Shown: piece by piece, positions 1-10,946 of the stretch
Layout of the letters: the number at the start of each line of letters is the position of its first letter
Numbering within the stretch: position 1 is the first letter of the stretch
Origin: Microbacterium ureisolvens
GTDB taxonomy: Bacteria; Actinomycetota; Actinomycetes; Actinomycetales; Microbacteriaceae
Length of the DNA: 64,000 nucleotides
Assembly (NCBI RefSeq): GCF_019511645.1
Contig: NZ_JAEUAX010000001.1
Location: 434,001-498,000, forward strand
Direction: 5' to 3'
The notes under the pieces: model-generated
Told to the model about the DNA's origin: nothing
Databases searched by the model: none
The model's input: only the letters and a program-made list of their open reading frames with translations
Made by a program: the position numbers and the translations under genes

Positions 1-877
1 CCACCGGCCGGGGTGCGTGGCGCCACGCGCGCGCGACGGCGAATCCGGCGAGGGCGGCGCGGGCGCTCTGGCTCGCATCGACGAGTGCCGGCACCGTGGG
101 GCCGAGCACGAGGTACCCGGCGCCGAAGCCGGGCTCGAGGCGGCGTGCGATCTCGGCGAACGGAAGATCGGTGACCGCATCGTCCGCGACGGCGGCCGGC
201 TCGGCGCGCCCGACCACCAGCACGAGCCGGGAGCCCTGCACGCCGATCAGCACGTCGACGCCGAGCTTGCGCGCCGTACGGCGGAGCTGGTCGACGTCGA
301 ACTGCGGGGGCGTCGTGCCCACGAGCACCGCGACCTCGCCGTGGCCGTGCCATCCGAGGGCGGCGATGCGGCTCGGCAGCTCCTCGTCGGCCTCGCCCGT
401 GAGGATCGAGTCGACGACCAGAGCCTCCAGGCGCGCATCCCAGAGGCCGCGCGCCTCGGCGGCCCGGGCGTAGACGTCTGCGGCGGCGAACGCCACTTCG
501 CGCGAGTACAGCAGGATCGCCTCGCGCAGGTGCTCGCCCTTGCCCGCGACCCGCTCCTCCGTCACCTCGACGGTGACGCGGATCAGCTGCAGGGTCTGCT
601 GCAGGCTCACGCTTCGCAGCAGCTCACGGGGGGCCGCGGCGAAGATGTCGGACGCGATCCACGGCGTGGAGCCGGGCTCGTCGTACCACGAGATGAACGA
701 CGTGATGCCGGCCTGCGCCACCAGCCCGACGGCGGAGCGTCGGGCCGGCGGCATCTCGGCATACCAGGGCAGCGTCTCCTCGAGGCGCTTGATGGTGACG
801 GTCGCCAGGTCGCCCGAGATGCGTCGCAGCCAGGCGAGCGTCTCGACCTTGTCCATCACCTCGGTGGACTTGCCCAT
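1..877 (-). CDS. PucR-family transcriptional regulator, FasR-like (3' part missing)
   Basis: The visible 292 residues begin MGKSTEVMDKVETLAWLRR and resemble the N-terminal and GGDEF-like middle region of PucR/CdaR-type regulators. The C-terminal helix-turn-helix that would bind DNA lies beyond the left edge. The start is the ATG at 877, only 7 bases after the aceE stop, so the gene is probably co-transcribed with aceE. In actinobacteria a PucR-type protein in this position (FasR) sits before fabD-fabH-acpP-fabF and controls fatty-acid synthesis; that identity is inferred from the family and the aceE neighbour, because no fab gene is visible. An in-frame ATG seven codons later (MDKVET) is an alternative start. 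Confidence 0.75.
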   Translation of the reverse strand, partial: MGKSTEVMDKVETLAWLRRISGDLATVTIKRLEETLPWYAEMPPARRSAVGLVAQAGITSFISWYDEPGSTPWIASDIFAAAPRELLRSVSLQQTLQLIRVTVEVTEERVAGKGEHLREAILLYSREVAFAAADVYARAAEARGLWDARLEALVVDSILTGEADEELPSRIAALGWHGHGEVAVLVGTTPPQFDVDQLRRTARKLGVDVLIGVQGSRLVLVVGRAEPAAVADDAVTDLPFAEIARRLEPGFGAGYLVLGPTVPALVDASQSARAALAGFAVARAWRHAPRPV

Positions 878-884
878 CCGCGGT

Positions 885-3614
<2,730 letters not shown>

Positions 3615-3742
3615 AGAAGACCTTTCGTCGTCTGGCAGATCGTGCCAGGTAATCGCTACGGGAGCGGCGCGGGCGTTGTCTGCCCTGCACAAACGCACCG
3701 ACTGCCAGCCTAGCGAGTTCGAGACGCCCCGGACGCACCTCG

Positions 3743-3748
3743 TAGACT
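3743..3748 (+). promoter_or_regulatory. -10 element of the tRNA-Val gene
   Basis: TAGACT lies 8 bases before the mature tRNA 5' end, which matches the TANNNT -10 form seen repeatedly in this window. No good -35 hexamer is visible. Confidence 0.55.
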
Positions 3749-3756
3749 GGCCACGA

Positions 3757-3829
3757 GGGCCTTTAGCTCAGCTGGTAGAGCGCCACGTTTACACCGTGGA
3801 TGTCGTCGGTTCGATCCCGGCAGGGCCCA
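3757..3829 (+). tRNA. tRNA-Val (anticodon TAC)
   Basis: A 73-base cloverleaf with a seven-pair acceptor stem (GGGCCTT with AGGGCCC, one G-U pair), anticodon stem CCACG/CGTGG and loop TTTACAC, giving anticodon TAC. The T arm contains GGTTCGATCCC. The 3' CCA is not encoded (ACC then G). It points toward the convergent permease, whose stop codon is only 10 bases away, so little room exists for a separate terminator. Two other valine isoacceptors are encoded near 56.5-57.0 kb. Confidence 0.96.
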
Positions 3830-3838
3830 CCGAACCCG

Positions 3839-5383
3839 TTAGGGCCGATCCGCGCGCAGATCCCCGTCGTCGTCGCGATGCCCGCCCTCGCGCTCGTGCG
3901 AGACGACGTGGGGCAGCGCGAACTCCTGGTACCCGGGCTGGCCGATCTTGGAGTGCCGGTGGGAGTAGGCGAAATAGATGACGAATCCGATGACGAGCCA
4001 CACCACGAACCGCAGCCACGTCTCCACTGTGAGGTTGAGCATCAGGTAGACGCAGATCGCGGCCGACAGGGCCGGCAGCCACGGGTTCAGCGGCACGCGG
4101 AAGGTGCGGTGCAGGTCCGGGCGCTTGCGTCGCAACACGATGACGCCGATCGACACGAGCACGAAGGCCGACAGTGTGCCGATGTTCACCATCTCCTCGA
4201 GCAGACCGATCGGCGTGAAGCCCGCGACGACCGCGACCACGATCGTCACGAGGATCGAGATGACCCAGGGCGTGCGGAACCGCGGGTGCACCTTGGCGAG
4301 GCGGATGGGCAGGAGCGCGTCGCGCGACATCGCGAAGATGATGCGCGTGGCGCCGATGAGCAGCGTCAGCACGACCGTGGTGAGGCCGGCGACCGCGCCC
4401 GCCGAGATCAGCGTCGCCATCCACGTCGCCCCGTGGAACGCGAACGCGTTGGCGAGGGCCGCCGCCGGGTCCAGGTCCTGGTAGGGCACCATGCCGGTGA
4501 CCACGAGTGCGACGGCGCAGTACAGGAGCGTGCAGATCACCAGGGAGGCGATGATGCCGATCGGCAGGTCCCGCTGCGGGCGGCGGGTCTCCTCGGCGGT
4601 GGTCGCGACGACGTCGAAGCCGATGTACGCGAAGAACACGAGCGCCGCACCCGCGAAGATCCCGCCGACGCCGAAGGCCGTCGGCTCGATCCCCGAGAGG
4701 AACTGCAGCAGCGGCTGACTCAGTCCGGTCGCGGCCTCTCTCGGCGCAGGTGCGGGCACGAACGGCGACCAGTTCGCGGGATTCACGAACAGAAGGCCGG
4801 CGACGATGACGAACAGCACGATGAAGAGCTTCACGGCGACGAGCACCATGTTGACGCGCAGAGATTCCTTGATGCCGAACGTCATCAGGCCGCCGAGCAC
4901 CAGCACGAGCAGGATCGCCATGAGGTCGACGGTGCCCCCGTAGCCGATCTCCGGGGGGATCGGCATCCCGAGCTGTTCGAAGAGCGTGCCCAGATACGCG
5001 CTCCACCCCTGCGCCACCACGCTCGCGCCCAGGAACATCTCGAGGATGAGGTCCCACCCGATGATCCACGCGAAGAGCTCGCCGAGCGACGAGTAGGAGA
5101 ACGTGTAGGCAGACCCCGACACGGGAACCGTCGACGCGAACTCGGCGTAGCAGAGCGCGGCGAGCGTGCAGGCGATCGCGGCGACCACGAAGCTGATCAC
5201 GATGGCAGGGCCCGCGACCTCGTGCGCGGCCCGGCCGGTGAGCGTGAAGATGCCCGCTCCGATCACCACGCCGATGCCGAAGACGGTGAGGTCCAGGGCC
5301 GTCAGGGACTTCTTAAGCCGGAATTCCGGTTCGTCGGTGTCGGCGATCGACTGCTCGACCGACTTGGTGCGGAGAACGCCCAT
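3839..5383 (-). CDS. APC-family amino acid permease (cationic amino-acid transporter type)
   Basis: A 514-residue integral membrane protein with about 12 predicted transmembrane segments. The first segment carries the APC signature around GIGVVIGAGIFTLTG (residues about 35-50), which forms part of the substrate site. The length and the internal VVATTAEETRRPQRDLP segment fit the YfnA/CAT-like branch, which imports amino acids by proton symport. The ATG at 5383 is preceded by GAAAGG eight bases upstream. The tail ends in a hydrophilic, histidine- and aspartate-rich stretch. Substrate cannot be read from the sequence. Confidence 0.9.
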   Translation of the reverse strand: MGVLRTKSVEQSIADTDEPEFRLKKSLTALDLTVFGIGVVIGAGIFTLTGRAAHEVAGPAIVISFVVAAIACTLAALCYAEFASTVPVSGSAYTFSYSSLGELFAWIIGWDLILEMFLGASVVAQGWSAYLGTLFEQLGMPIPPEIGYGGTVDLMAILLVLVLGGLMTFGIKESLRVNMVLVAVKLFIVLFVIVAGLLFVNPANWSPFVPAPAPREAATGLSQPLLQFLSGIEPTAFGVGGIFAGAALVFFAYIGFDVVATTAEETRRPQRDLPIGIIASLVICTLLYCAVALVVTGMVPYQDLDPAAALANAFAFHGATWMATLISAGAVAGLTTVVLTLLIGATRIIFAMSRDALLPIRLAKVHPRFRTPWVISILVTIVVAVVAGFTPIGLLEEMVNIGTLSAFVLVSIGVIVLRRKRPDLHRTFRVPLNPWLPALSAAICVYLMLNLTVETWLRFVVWLVIGFVIYFAYSHRHSKIGQPGYQEFALPHVVSHEREGGHRDDDGDLRADRP

Positions 5384-5472
5384 GGTTCGCGCCTTTCGTC
5401 TTCGGACGGCCCGATCGTCGAATGCTAGCGGCCGCCGCTCGCGCCGTCGATGCCCCACGGTAGGTTGGTGAC

Positions 5473-6204
5473 GTGAACGCCAGCCCTGCAGACCAGCGCC
5501 GCCTCGTCGAGGTCGCGCAGCTCGACGCCCGCATCCGCCAGGCCGACAACGCTCGCAAGAACCCGCCGCAGGCAGGTCGCGTGCAGGAGCTGCTGGGCCG
5601 GCGTCAGGAGCTCTCCCAGCAGCTGGCAGCGCGCCTCGGCGCCCGTGACGATCTGCGCACCGAGCTGTCGCGCATCGAGTCCGATGTCGCGGTCGTCGAC
5701 GCTCGAGCCGCACGAGACGCCGGCCGTCTCGCCGCCTCGACGAACTCGAAGGAGGCGCAGGGGCTCGAGAGCGAGCTGGCCGCTCTCGCTCGCCGCAAGA
5801 GCGATCTGGAAGACGCGGAGCTGGCGGTCATGGAGCGTCTCGAGATCGCCGACGCCGCCGTCGCCGAGCAGGAGGCCCTCATCGCGGCGACCAACGCCGA
5901 AGGTGCCGAGCTGAGCGCGGAGGGCAAGCGAGCCGTCGCCGAGGCGACGGCGGTCTTCGACGCCGCCACCCGTGACCGCGCGGCTGTCGCGGGCAGCGTG
6001 CCCGCCGATCTGCTCGCCCTCTACGACCGGCTGGCGGTCCGCAGCGCAGGCGCCGCGTTCCTGCGCCGCCGCACGTGCGAAGGCTGCCACATGGTGCTCG
6101 CCGGCACCGACCTGCAGGTGCTGCGCCAGGCCGGCGAGGACGAGGTCGTGACGTGCCCCGAGTGCGGCTGCATTCTCGTTCGCGACGACGAATCCGGGCT
6201 GTGA
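5473..6204 (+). CDS. Coiled-coil protein with C-terminal C4 zinc ribbon
   Basis: A 243-residue protein. Residues about 10-175 form a long charged, alanine-rich helical region that should make a coiled-coil hairpin, followed by a zinc ribbon with two CxxC pairs (CEGC near residue 203, CPEC near 228). Actinobacterial homologues are known only as zinc ribbon domain proteins; a nucleic-acid or tethering role is likely but unproven. The GTG start is supported by a -10 element TAGGTT (5461-5466) exactly six bases before it, which implies a leaderless transcript. The polymerase-like gene follows after 21 bases, probably in one operon. Confidence 0.88.
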   Translation: MNASPADQRRLVEVAQLDARIRQADNARKNPPQAGRVQELLGRRQELSQQLAARLGARDDLRTELSRIESDVAVVDARAARDAGRLAASTNSKEAQGLESELAALARRKSDLEDAELAVMERLEIADAAVAEQEALIAATNAEGAELSAEGKRAVAEATAVFDAATRDRAAVAGSVPADLLALYDRLAVRSAGAAFLRRRTCEGCHMVLAGTDLQVLRQAGEDEVVTCPECGCILVRDDESGL

Positions 6205-6225
6205 CCGCAGCCGGACGGTGCCGCA

Positions 6226-7956
6226 GTGGGCGCGACTGACGCCCCGGCCTGGATCGTCCTCGGGCGCACCGATCACGGCGCCGCCGTCGTCCTGCTCGAC
6301 GCGAACGCCGACGAGTTCGGCCGCGACGAGATCGGCGGCGCCGACCTGTCGTCGTGGATCTCGGAGGCCGAATCCCGCTGGGCACCCCGGTGGGTCTGGC
6401 ATGACACGCCGCAGTGGTACGCCGAGCTCCTCGCCGAGGGGGTCCGCATCGCCCGCTGCCACGACCTCCGCCTGTGCCACGCGATCCTTCGCGACTCGGC
6501 GCTGGTCGCCGAGACGGCGGCGGTCCGGCGGGCACGGCAATGGGATGCGGCCCCACATGTCGACGCCGAGGAGGCCGCGCCCACCCTGTTCGAGCTCGAC
6601 GACGCCCCCCGTAACGCCGGCGCGCCGGACGACGCCGACGCGGCGCTGGCCGAGTTCGTGCGTCAGCGCGACGCCGTCGCAGGCAGCGCCGAGTCCGCTC
6701 GCCTGCGGCTGTTGACGGCCGCGGAGTCTGCGGGTGCCCTCGTGGCCGCCGAGCTGCGGGCGGCGGGGCTCCCGTGGGACGCCGACGCGCACGACCGCAT
6801 CCTCGTCGAGACGCTCGGAGAGCGCCGCCCCGGTGGTGCGCAGCCGGTGAAGCTGGCTGCGGCGGCCGAGCGTGTGAGGGCGGCGCTCGGCGATCCTTCC
6901 GCGAGCCTGGACTCGCAGCCGAAGCTGCTCCGCTCGCTCCACCGTGTCGGCGTGCTGGTCGAGTCCACGAGCCGATGGGAGCTCGCCGAGCAGCGGCATC
7001 CCGTCATCGAGCCACTCCTCGAGTACAAGAAGCTCTCCCGGCTGCTGTCGGCGAACGGGTGGACGTGGCTGTCGGAGTGGGTCGCCGACGGCCGCTTCCG
7101 CCCGGTCTATGTTCCCGGCGGTGTGGTCACGGGACGCTGGGCGTCGTCCGGCGGGGGAGCCTTGCAGCTGCCTCGTCAGCTGCGTGAGGCTGTCCGCGCG
7201 GACCCGGGATGGCGGCTCGTCGTCGCCGATGTCGCGCAGCTCGAGCCGCGCGTGCTCGCCGCGATGTCGGGCGACACCGCCCTCGCGGCGGCGGCGCGCG
7301 GGCGCGACCTCTACACCGGCATCGTCGACAGCGGAGCCGTGGCAACGCGTCAGGAGGCGAAGATCGCGATGCTCGGTGCGATGTACGGCGCCACGACGGG
7401 GGAGTCGGGGCGGCTCGTGCCACGCCTGCGCCGCGCGTACCCGCGGGCGATGGGGCTCGTCGACGACGCCGCGCGCACCGGCGAGGACGGCGGCATCGTC
7501 TCCACATGGCTCGGCCGCACGTCGCCCGCCCCCTCGGCGGAGTGGTCCGCCGCCCAATCGCGCGCGACCGAGGCGGACGCCTCCGGCGCCGACGAGACGC
7601 GCGCACGGCGCTGGGCGCGCGATCGCGGCCGCTTCACCCGCAACTTCGTCGTGCAGGGCACCGCGGCCGAGTGGGCGCTCGCGTGGCTCGCCGACCTGCG
7701 CGGGCGCCTCGCAGCGCTTCCTGAGGTGCCCGCCGAGCGCGGGGCGCCGCGTTCGGGGCCGGCGTTCGCATGTCGGCCGCATCTGGCGTTCTTCCTGCAT
7801 GACGAGGTGATCGTGCACACTCCCGCGGAGCACGCGGATGCTGCGGCCCAGGCGGTCGCGGATGCCGCGGCGTCGGCGGGTCGCCTGCTCTTCGGCGACT
7901 TCCCGCTCGAGTTCCGCCTCGACGTGCGCGTCGCCGAAACCGCGCTGAAGGACTGA
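6226..7956 (+). CDS. PolA-like family A DNA polymerase (annotated in relatives as bifunctional 3'-5' exonuclease/DNA polymerase)
   Basis: A 576-residue protein with the polymerase half of DNA polymerase I and no 5' nuclease domain. Motif A reads DVAQLEPRVLA (residues about 336-346; the classical form is DYSQIELR), motif B is RQEAKIAMLGAMYG (about 375-388) and motif C is HDEVIVH (about 525-531). The first 170 residues sit where the 3'-5' exonuclease would be, but I cannot find a convincing DxE metal-binding motif, so exonuclease activity is doubtful. It starts with GTG and follows the zinc-ribbon gene closely. It is distinct from the main replicative and repair PolA, which should be elsewhere. 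Confidence 0.88.
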   Translation: MGATDAPAWIVLGRTDHGAAVVLLDANADEFGRDEIGGADLSSWISEAESRWAPRWVWHDTPQWYAELLAEGVRIARCHDLRLCHAILRDSALVAETAAVRRARQWDAAPHVDAEEAAPTLFELDDAPRNAGAPDDADAALAEFVRQRDAVAGSAESARLRLLTAAESAGALVAAELRAAGLPWDADAHDRILVETLGERRPGGAQPVKLAAAAERVRAALGDPSASLDSQPKLLRSLHRVGVLVESTSRWELAEQRHPVIEPLLEYKKLSRLLSANGWTWLSEWVADGRFRPVYVPGGVVTGRWASSGGGALQLPRQLREAVRADPGWRLVVADVAQLEPRVLAAMSGDTALAAAARGRDLYTGIVDSGAVATRQEAKIAMLGAMYGATTGESGRLVPRLRRAYPRAMGLVDDAARTGEDGGIVSTWLGRTSPAPSAEWSAAQSRATEADASGADETRARRWARDRGRFTRNFVVQGTAAEWALAWLADLRGRLAALPEVPAERGAPRSGPAFACRPHLAFFLHDEVIVHTPAEHADAAAQAVADAAASAGRLLFGDFPLEFRLDVRVAETALKD

Positions 7957-7986
7957 CACGCGCCGCGCACACCCCGGTGGCGGCGA

Positions 7987-7992
7987 TAAACT
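7987..7992 (+). promoter_or_regulatory. -10 element of rnpB
   Basis: TAAACT lies seven bases before the predicted first base of RNase P RNA, the right distance for transcription to begin at the mature 5' end. Confidence 0.6.
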
Positions 7993-7999
7993 GGCGGTT

Positions 8000-8373
8000 G
8001 CGAATGGGCCGGCTGGACGGTCGCGTCGCGGGCGGTTCGCCGCCCCGCGCCGAGGAACGTCCGGGCTCCACAGGGCAGGGCGGTGGGTAACACCCACCCG
8101 GAGCGATCCGCGAGACAGTGCCACAGAGAGCAGACCGCCCGGCTTCGGCCGGGTAAGGGTGAAAGGGTGGTGTAAGAGACCACCGGGGTCGTGGTGACAC
8201 TACCCGCACGGTAAACCTCGCCCGGAGCAAGGCCAGACAGGGGATGACGACGCGGCCCGCCGAGTCCCCGGGTAGGCCGCTGGAGCGGCACGGCAACGTG
8301 TCGCCGAGAGAGATGACCGTCCACGGGGCTCACGCCCCCGGACAGAACCCGGCGTACAGGCCGGCCCATTCGC
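8000..8373 (+). ncRNA. rnpB: RNase P RNA, bacterial type A
   Basis: This is the catalytic RNA that trims tRNA 5' leaders. The two ends pair over 14 bases (GCGAATGGGCCGGC with GCCGGCCCATTCGC). Conserved core elements are present: GAGGAACGTCCGGGCTCCAC near the 5' side, ACAGTGCCACAGAGA, GGGTAAGGGTGAAAGGGTG, and the 3' core with ACAGAACCCGGCGTACAGGC. Length is about 374 bases. The gene follows the polymerase-like gene and faces ppgK, with a short repeat between them. Confidence 0.96.
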
Positions 8374-8383
8374 CCTCTCCGCT

Positions 8384-8442
8384 GCGCGACGCCGCGGCGT
8401 GCCAGCCGCGCGACGCCGCGGCGTGCCAGCCGCGCGACGCCG
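8384..8442. repeat. 24-base tandem repeat with a 12-base palindrome
   Basis: The unit beginning GCGCGACGCCGCGGCGTGCC is repeated at 8384 and 8408, with a partial third copy from 8432. Each full unit contains the perfect palindrome ACGCCGCGGCGT. It sits immediately after rnpB and ends 4 bases before the ppgK stop codon, so it fills the whole convergent gap. It may act as a transcription or replication barrier, or simply be slipped-strand duplication. Confidence 0.85.
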
Positions 8443-8445
8443 GTC

Positions 8446-9210
8446 TCAGCCCCGCGCGAGCGCCGCTGCGCCGATGATCCCCGCATTGTTGCGATGCACC
8501 GCCGGCACGATCGGCGTCTTGAGGTCGAGCAGGTGCAGGAACTTGTCGGAGTGCTTGGACACGCCCCCGCCCACGACGAACAGGTCAGGGCTGAACAGGA
8601 ACTCGATGTGGCTGTAGTACCACTGCAGCCGCTTCGCCCACTGCTCCCACGAGAGGTTGTGGCGCTCCATCGCGGAGTACGCGGCGTAGGCCTCGGCATC
8701 CTTACCGTGACGGGCGCGCTGCACGTGGCCGAGCTCCGAGTTCGGCACCAGCACGCCGTCGTACAGCAGCGCCGAGCCGATCCCGGTGCCGAGCGTGGTG
8801 AGGATCGTGAGCCCGGGCCGGCCCTTGGCGGCGCCGTAGCGGACCTCGGCGACACCGGCGACGTCCGCGTCGTTCGCGAAGTGGATGTCGCGCCCCAGGC
8901 CATCCTCGAAGAACTTCTCGGCTTCGAAGTCGATCCACTGCTCCGACACGTTCGCCGCCGACAGAGTGCGCCCGTTCTTCACGATCGCGGGGAAGGCCAC
9001 GCCGAGGGGCACCGACGGGTCGTCTCCGACGCCCAGGGTCGAGAGCACCTCGGTCACCGCGGCCAGCACGTCGGGCGGGTGCGCGCCCGGAGGAGTCGCG
9101 ACCTTGACGCGATCGCTGACGAGCTCGCCCTTGTCCAGATCGACGATCCCCGCCTTGATCCCGGTGCCGCCGATGTCCACGCCGACGGCGCGTGCCGCGT
9201 CAGATGCCAT
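8446..9210 (-). CDS. ppgK: Polyphosphate glucokinase
   Basis: A 254-residue ROK-family kinase that phosphorylates glucose using polyphosphate or ATP in the cytoplasm. The phosphate-binding motif VDIGGTGIKAG lies at residues 10-20 and a second glycine-rich motif LTTLGTGIGSALLYDG near 135-150; catalytic FANDADVAG is near 110-118. Length fits the actinobacterial family (250-270). Start ATG 9210 is supported by TAGGCT on the minus strand, six bases before it, so the message is probably leaderless. The gene faces rnpB. Confidence 0.94.
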   Translation of the reverse strand: MASDAARAVGVDIGGTGIKAGIVDLDKGELVSDRVKVATPPGAHPPDVLAAVTEVLSTLGVGDDPSVPLGVAFPAIVKNGRTLSAANVSEQWIDFEAEKFFEDGLGRDIHFANDADVAGVAEVRYGAAKGRPGLTILTTLGTGIGSALLYDGVLVPNSELGHVQRARHGKDAEAYAAYSAMERHNLSWEQWAKRLQWYYSHIEFLFSPDLFVVGGGVSKHSDKFLHLLDLKTPIVPAVHRNNAGIIGAAALARG

Positions 9211-9309
9211 GTCGACAGCCTATCGACGCCGACGCGCCGTCCCCGACGAGGCGGGCCTCAGTAGGATCGTGCTGAGGGCGACCAGCCCGCGATGCGAGGA
9301 GCGTGCACG

Positions 9310-9537
9310 ATGACGAGCGGCAGCGACAAGTACTGGTACAACCTCAAGACCGGTGAGGTCGAGAAGGGCTTCGAGTCGCCCGCGCCCGACCGTGCCGGCC
9401 CCTTCGACACTCCCGAGGAGGCAGCGAAGGCTCCCGAGGTGATCAAGGAGCGCTCGCGTGCGTGGGCGGCGGAGGAGGCGCGCGAGGACGCGTGGGGTGC
9501 CGACGCGGTGTCCGGCGAGGGCCGCGACGACCAGTAG
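9310..9537 (+). CDS. Small conserved acidic protein of unknown function
   Basis: A 75-residue protein beginning MTSGSDKYWYNLKTGEVEKG and ending in a charged alanine-glutamate helix. Homologues I recall in actinobacteria carry misleading names (SPOR or methionine aminopeptidase); no catalytic motif is visible here. ATG 9310 is chosen over the in-frame ATG at 9292 because GAGGAG lies eight bases before it. A TAGGAT -10 element near 9261 could drive it. It precedes glnA2 by 58 bases. Confidence 0.7.
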   Translation: MTSGSDKYWYNLKTGEVEKGFESPAPDRAGPFDTPEEAAKAPEVIKERSRAWAAEEAREDAWGADAVSGEGRDDQ

Positions 9538-9595
9538 TCTGGCTTTCACCCCGGTCGTATGACACCTCGGGCGATCCGGCACCGGAGAGGACGCG

Positions 9596-10933
9596 ATGGA
9601 CAAGCAGCGTGACTTCGTTCTGAGGACCATCGAAGAACGAGGCGTGAAGTTCGTACGACTGTGGTTCACAGACGTGATCGGCACGCTGAAGTCCGTCGCC
9701 ATCGCACCCGCCGAAGTCGAGGGCGCCTTCAGGGAGGGTCTCGGATTCGACGGTTCCGCGATCGAGGGCCTGACGCGCTCTTACGAGTCGGACCTGCTGG
9801 CGCATCCCGACCCAACCACGTTCCAGATCCTGCCGTGGCGCGGCGAGATCGACCCGACCGCGCGCATGTTCTGCGACATCACGACGCCCGACGGGCAGCC
9901 GGCCGTGGCGGACCCGCGCCATGTCCTCAAGCGCACGCTGGCGAAGGCCGCCGATGCGGGCTTCACCTTCTACACCCACCCCGAGATCGAGTTCTACCTG
10001 CTGAAGTCCTCCTCGTTCGGCACCGAGGGGCCCGAGCCGGTCGACTCGGCCGGCTACTTCGACAACGTGCCCGGCGGCACCGCCCACGACTTCCGACGCC
10101 GCTCCGTCCGCATGCTCGAAGACCTGGGCATCTCGGTGGAGTTCAGCCACCACGAGGGTGGACCCGGTCAGAACGAGATCGATCTGCGCTACGCGGACGC
10201 CCTCACCACGGCGGACAACATCATGACGTTCCGCACCGTGATCAAAGAGGTCGCGATCGAGCAGGGCGTGTACGCGACGTTCATGCCGAAGCCGATGACG
10301 GGCAAGCCCGGCAGCGGCATGCACACCCACATGTCGCTGTTCGAGGGCGACGTCAACGCGTTCTACGAAGAGGGTGCGCAGTACCAGCTGTCGAAGGTCG
10401 GCCGCCAGTTCATCGCGGGCCTGCTGCGTCATGCCAACGAGATCTCGGCCGTCACGAACCAGTTCGTCAACTCGTACAAGCGGCTCTGGGGCGGCGACGA
10501 GGCACCCAGCTTCATCTGCTGGGGCCACAACAATCGGTCTGCGCTCGTGCGCGTGCCGCTGTACAAGCCCAGCAAGGGCCAGTCTTCGCGTGTCGAGTAC
10601 CGCGCCCTCGACTCGGCTGCGAACCCGTACCTGTCGTACGCGCTCATGCTGGCGGCGGGCCTCAAGGGCATCGAGAACGAGTACGAGCTCCCGCCGGAGG
10701 CGGAGGACAACGTCTGGTCGCTGACGGATGCTGAGCGCCGGGCTCTCGGCTACGCCCCACTGCCCGCGAGCCTCGACCACGCGCTGGAGTACATGGAGGA
10801 GTCCGAGCTCGTCGCCGAGACACTCGGCGAGCAGGTGTTCAACTACGTGCTCCTCAACAAGCGCCGCGAGTGGCAGGAGTACCGCTCGCAGGTGACCCCG
10901 TTCGAGCTCAAGAGCAACCTCGAGATGCTCTGA
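9596..10933 (+). CDS. glnA2: Glutamine synthetase, GlnA2-type
   Basis: A 445-residue type I glutamine synthetase. Key family elements are seen: GFDGSAIEG near residue 50, the metal-binding HPEIEFYLL near 125-133, GQNEIDLRY near 192, and the ATP/glutamate region KPGSGMHTHMS near 238-248. The position next to glnE and glnA1 reproduces the mycobacterial glnA2-glnE-glnA1 order, so I assign the GlnA2 branch (about 446 residues). The C-terminal loop reads EYELPPEAED, keeping a tyrosine but differing from the GlnA1 adenylylation loop. TAGTCT near 9536-9541 is a likely -10. Confidence 0.93.
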   Translation: MDKQRDFVLRTIEERGVKFVRLWFTDVIGTLKSVAIAPAEVEGAFREGLGFDGSAIEGLTRSYESDLLAHPDPTTFQILPWRGEIDPTARMFCDITTPDGQPAVADPRHVLKRTLAKAADAGFTFYTHPEIEFYLLKSSSFGTEGPEPVDSAGYFDNVPGGTAHDFRRRSVRMLEDLGISVEFSHHEGGPGQNEIDLRYADALTTADNIMTFRTVIKEVAIEQGVYATFMPKPMTGKPGSGMHTHMSLFEGDVNAFYEEGAQYQLSKVGRQFIAGLLRHANEISAVTNQFVNSYKRLWGGDEAPSFICWGHNNRSALVRVPLYKPSKGQSSRVEYRALDSAANPYLSYALMLAAGLKGIENEYELPPEAEDNVWSLTDAERRALGYAPLPASLDHALEYMEESELVAETLGEQVFNYVLLNKRREWQEYRSQVTPFELKSNLEML

Positions 10934-10946
10934 GACCGGCTGACGC

